Of a stretch of DNA of 64,000 nt, positions 57,701 through 63,700 are shown piece by piece; within the stretch, counting starts at the first letter, position 1; every line of letters begins with the position of its first letter. This DNA comes from Patiria miniata (lineage: Eukaryota; Echinodermata; Asteroidea; Valvatida; Asterinidae): the NCBI RefSeq assembly GCF_015706575.1, contig NW_024037072.1, positions 4,035,001 to 4,099,000 of the forward strand. Reading direction: 5' to 3'. The translations under genes and the position numbers were made by a program. The notes under the pieces are model-generated. The model worked only from the letters and a program-made list of their open reading frames with translations, was not told the origin of the DNA and ran no database searches.

Positions 57701-60700
57701 CCCACTGAGCTGAAATTTCTACATATTAGTTACTTAACCAGTTCACGCCGGGGATTATTTTGACAAGAACAAAACGAGGCGCTGGATTACTTTTCACCCG
57801 ACTACATGCCAGGCGGGTTGAAGCCATCACCCTCGGGCAGCACACTCATATTTCCGGCCTCGCTCGCTGCGAGCGAGTCGCTGACAGATATTTCCGGCCT
57901 CGCTCTGTGTGTGGTTATCCGTTCCGAACTGATTAATAACCTTCGTCGGATTTGTTGTATTGTTGACAATGTATGTGAACATGTCATGGAATATGCATCA
58001 AAGTAAATACAAATTAACCTTGAACATTCAAATTCTGAAGTAGCTAACAGTCCACCACAAGCTTAGGCCGTGTCCGAAACGGGCTTCCAGATCTACGGCT
58101 ATGTCTATTGTCAGCGCGTCCCTGCGCAGTTTCAATGGGCACAGACCTAGCCCTAGCTCTAGACAGCTGATTCGGATGCAGCCTTATCGTCCTTTATTTT
58201 CCTTTAAAACAAAATCACACGGCTGCCATTTTGTTCTACATTTTAAACACTTTTTGAGAGAAGATCCAGTGACTGTTTGCCCATATCAGATGACTGTGTA
58301 CTGTGCATGCATTAAATACATAAAAGTCACCGTACTGTGCTATAAATATACCTACAACTGAAATGGGTCAGGGCTGTGATACTCTGCAGTGATATGATAC
58401 GTTGCAGTGCTGCGTTGCATCGTTAGTTAAGACGATTTTTATGAAATCGGGCGCTGGTCTTACTGGTAGCAAGGCTACTAGAACAACCACACATTGGTTT
58501 TGCCTTACAACACTCTAGGCTCCAAATACTGCAAAACGGTACTCAAACAATATCATGAATAAATAAAAAAAAAATGACTAAATGGATAACATACTGTGTA
58601 TGCTGTTGCTGAGTCGTTAGTTGGAGTCCAGTAAATAGTTACAGTGGTAGTGGTGGACCCGTGGTTGATGATTTCACCAGCAAAACTTTCCTCTAGAAAA
58701 GTGAAGAAAGAAAAAAAAAAATCGAAATTAAAACAGTCAAGCATCTGAATATTATGGAGTTCTGCACATTTCCAAATAACTGATATATTTAAAGTATGAC
58801 GCTTGAAGTGACCTAATGAGCAAACAATATTTTTAAAAATATGTGGCTTGCTAAAAAAAAATACCATAGGGATAAAGTTCATATTATTGACTAGTATCTG
58901 TGAAAATGGCACAAAATTTGCACGACATATTTTCACAAGTTATGTCTCATTTTAATACAAACAACACAAAATTCGACTGTCCACCAAAGATCATTTACCG
59001 TTCAAACAATGAAACAAGGGCGTTTTCCTGCCTACGCACGAGTAAACAAAATAAAATTGTGCACAGGAAAACAGATAGAAATCACCACTGTTGTTTCAGA
59101 AAAACAAATTCTTCATATTCAAACCACAAAATCTGACGGTAAAAATAATGTTTCATGTTTCAGTCTTGACCAAAAATTATGAACAATCTTATTTGAATAT
59201 GAGTGCCTGTGTGTAATCTTTGGTTCTCGCTCAGCTCAATAGCTTCAAATGGCATTCCATGGACAGCTGTAAAAATGGATTCTTTTAGTACAATATGCAT
59301 AACGTCTCCTAGCATGGATCAATTTCTGTAATTTGTTTTTATTTCTCTAAATGAGTGGAAGAACCTGCTCGTTTAATATATGCTTTGTTGGTGTGTCAAG
59401 TTTAATTGCTTTTTAAGGGGGAAAAAATCATTAATCCAGGTCATACTTTCTTTTTGGAGTAAAAAAAAAAACCAAATGGCAGAACGAAGTTTTGAATAAT
59501 GTTTTGCCTGTTGCACTTCCAAAATGTTGGATATGAAAGCCTAGTCATTAAGCTTTCTTGTAGTACAAGAATCATTCATATCGCTCGTGTACTTTTCAAG
59601 ATACGGAATTTTGAAAACAAACACCGTTTTTAAAGTTCTGTCCACAGATCAAAAAAATGTTAAGTGCTCTTTCAGCAATACGAAAACAATTCTCATAGGG
59701 ATGCATGTGAATTGTTTTCTTTTTGCTGAAAGAACACTGACCTTTTTTGTGATCCGTGGACAGAAATTTAAAACGGTATTTGTTGAAAAGTACATGAGTG
59801 ATTTGAATGATTCTTGTACTAAAAGAAAGCTCATTGATTGGGCTTTCATATCCTAGATTTTGGAAGTGCTACATGCAAACCTTCATTCAAAAATTGGTCC
59901 TGCAATTTGGCTTTCGTGTTTTTTACTCACCCTGTAAATCTCTTCAAATGTTAAATTCAATGCAGAGATGGCATGGTTTCTAAAGTTCTGACCAAAAAAG
60001 ATACTCTACCTGTGGTGGTTGTGGTGGCTACGGGATCACTCAGGAAAACCTGCACAGCCGTGCCGGTGGTCGTGTACACAGAGAGCTCGTAGGTGGTTTG
60101 CGCCGAGATGTAAAACGTCGCCCGTCTCTCCTCGTACCGGCCTTTGCGTATCATCTGAAACTCCGAGCCGCCCTCGGAGACAGCGGTGACGCGGTAGCCT
60201 TGGTAATCACCGGGCTCGGTTGGAGCTTCCCAGGTCACGATGATGTGGACGCTGATGACGTCAACTACTGTAATGGAAGCTGGTGGTGGTGGAACTATAG
60301 TGGTAAAAAAAATCCAATCAATAGAAACTTCAAAATTGGGTTTTCCCCCTTCCTGACATATTTTTACTAACACTGTATATGTTCTCCTGTGTGATTGTGA
60401 GAAAAATTCACATTTGGGTTTCCTTTTTTTGTTACTCACCCTGTATTAAAGAGCCTGAACACCATTTCTTGAAAGGTCATAATAATTTGCGAGTAACCTA
60501 TACCCTTAGGGGTTTACATTTGAAAAGCATCTGGTACGCTGACTTGCTCAAAATGCTTTGCACATTTTAAATTTGAATTCTCCTGAGTAAAGACGCTGTT
60601 GCTAATCACATGATTAGGGGCAAGCTCTTGCATAGTTACGTAAGAGACGCTCAGCACCAATACATTGTGTCACAATGGGTGAGAATGGCACAAAGACATT

Positions 60701-63700
60701 AGACCATGCCGGAGCTGGGGGTTGCTAGTGTAAGGGTTGCCCCGAATCACGTGATATAGTAACAGTCTCTTTGGTCGGGAGAATGCAAACTCGGGAGAAG
60801 TGCTTATTCAAAGCATCACAGTTATAAAAAAAAACTTGAGTGCCACTTTGCACACTCATGTGACCACGTAGAAAATTGTCTCCTAACTGGCTTTCAATAA
60901 TCAGTTATACATCTCAACCTAGAGTCCCAACAGAGAGTTCATATTAAAAAAAGCTTTATTAGAGAGACTAATATCGTAGCAAGAGACATTTTTCCCCAAA
61001 AAATAATATTACCAGTCCAAGCAGCGAGAGATCCAATCGGTGTGGCAGTCCCTGAGATTAAAGCCTGCACGCTGATGTCGTACCGGAACCCAGATCTCAG
61101 ATTTTCCAAGGCGAGGGACGTCGATCCGAGCACGGCGCTGGGAGATTGCTGGTTGCCATCCTCCGGTGAGAAGATGACGCTGTAGGTATCGGCTCCCACT
61201 TGGGCATCCCACTGTATCGTCAAGACGTTTTGAGTCCTGGAGAGCAAGCGCACTGCTGAGGACACTGTGAAGAGGACACACAAACGTTTGTGATAATTGT
61301 TATAAAAGAAAGTCTCATCAATCAATTAGATTTTTTTTTTTCAGTAGGGCAAATGCTACGAATACATGAACTGCTCATTAGAGCCCAGCATAGATTTTTG
61401 GTCAAGTTCTCAGAATTTGATCGAAGGTTGATCGCAAGTTAGTCACGTGTCAATCACAAGTCAAGCACCAGTCAATCTTAAGTCTGTCAGTCTCAAGACA
61501 AGTCACAAGCTATTCTAATGAATTGCTTGTTTAAATATAACTGTATTGCACTTACATTATCCAACTTTGTATTGGTTTATTGGAGAGTGCTAAATATACG
61601 TCAACTGAATCGAATTGAATGAACTACAACAAATGTATATTGTGAACTCCAACAAAGGCATTCTTTGGTTATTGCTCCTCCTGGTCGTTTCTTGAGACTG
61701 TACTTGACTGGTCATATTTTTCTTGTAAAGGACTTGTAATTTGATATATATGTCCTGGATTGGAATAGTGATGCAGTTGTGATGGACTTGCGATGGACTC
61801 GTCAACGCGTCTGCCACCAGTTCACAAGAGTCAAAACTCTAAAAATTGGACGAATGGACTTTGAAATACATGTTTAAAGGACTCGATGAATGTATATTGT
61901 GAACTATTCTAAAATGCTCACAGGTGAGTAATACAGCTATGGCCTTGATTCAGTTCTCCTACATGGTCACAAATCTTGTTCAACTTACGAGTTCGCACTG
62001 TCCGGGTCGCCGAATCACTGCTTCGGAACACACCGTCCAGTTCCTTGACAACCGACGCGACTGATACGATGTAGTCCGTCTCCGGCTCCAGATGTTCGAA
62101 GGTGAATGTTTTCTCGTCATCGGCCGCGACCGTGCCCGCTAACACTGGCGTGGTTTCACTGGTTTTCCGAATGCTGAGCTCATAGAGGGTGACAAAGCCA
62201 GCAGCAGGCGACCATGTCACAGTGATAGAGCGTGACACTGGCGTCACAGTCAGTAATGCTGGGACATCCACCACTAGTTGATGAAACAGAAATTCAAAAA
62301 ACTTTTCTCAGTGTGAATGTTAAATGCTGTAGGTCCAGAGCCTTTCCTTAATAACGAGGCAAATTCTACAACTTTGACTTTTCAAGCGGACAGGTCCAAC
62401 AAAAAACATGAAAAACCTGTTCTTGAAGCTAAAATATCAACGGTTCAAATCAGCCTAACGATAATAACAAAATTAATCTTTTGAGTGATTCCATTTTCCT
62501 CTGTGTGGAACAATAATCGTAAAAGAAATTTGGGGTAGATTTTTGCTATAAACTGATAAAATTTGTCCATCAACAATACCTCAACAAAAAATGAAAAAAA
62601 TTTCAAAGGCGGGTTTTCATAATGAATGCCACATCTTACGAGTTCGTATCTGTGCCGTCGTTGTGACTGGCGGATTGCGCCCCACCGTCGTGAGGGTGAT
62701 ATCGTAGAGAGTGCCGGGCAACAAGCCAGTGAACTCATGGTAACGCTCCAGGGCCGTCAAGGGAACCTGCTGGACCTCAGAGTCCAGTCTCAGGGTCAGG
62801 GTGTAACCCGAGGAGCCGGACACGGCGCCGAATTTGAGGGCTATAGATGTGGTTGTCACGAGGTGTGGGTAGATGCGGCCTCGATCACCCGCAACTGAGG
62901 AGAATTAAAAAACAGGAAAGTTAATTAGGCAAAGAAATGTGTTGTGTTTCCTATTACACTGACAACAAAATTGGACAGGTGAGTTGGTACGAAAAAATTG
63001 TAAATTATATATAGCCAGACAAAAATTGGATGGGATGACAGTTGATTAATATTTTTGTGTTGTTTCGTTTTGGCTTGTTTTGTTTTTGCATGCATGCATG
63101 CGTAACAGTCAACATATGAATTATCTGTTCATTCTGCATTTAGGCTGTAAGGCATGGAGAGGGCCACACTGCCGACCAACTTGCAAAAAAAATTCAGATG
63201 AAAAAATTGAAATGCAAGACGATGTCCGCAAAAAAGGAAGGAGGGTGCCACAAAAGTTTTTGTTTCATTTTATTTGAAAAAGAACTTTAGGTTCCGAATG
63301 ATTTTCTAGGTTTCGTGGGGTAACTGGAAATACAGGTTCTATTTTTTTTTCTTAGCCTAAAAGGAATGTTGGAAAATCAAATTGTTAAAAGATTTTTTTA
63401 TTTGAGTACCTTTTACCTCTAGATTAAATACCTGTCGGTAACTCTAAAGTCTATAATATCTATTATTAATACATTTGTACACGTCAAGTTGAGAGGTGAA
63501 TTTCACATGAAAGTGTGTTATGAATAATATATTACTATGACTATAGGTTGAATAAGTTGAATATTGAAGTTGTTCTGTGAATCGGACAAAAAAAATAAAG
63601 AAACTAACGTGTGCTTCCTTGTCCAACTGTGGTTCCGCTTCGAAGATCTCCGCTGATGGTCGTCGCTTCGATACTGTAGCTCAGGCCGGGGGTCAAACCA

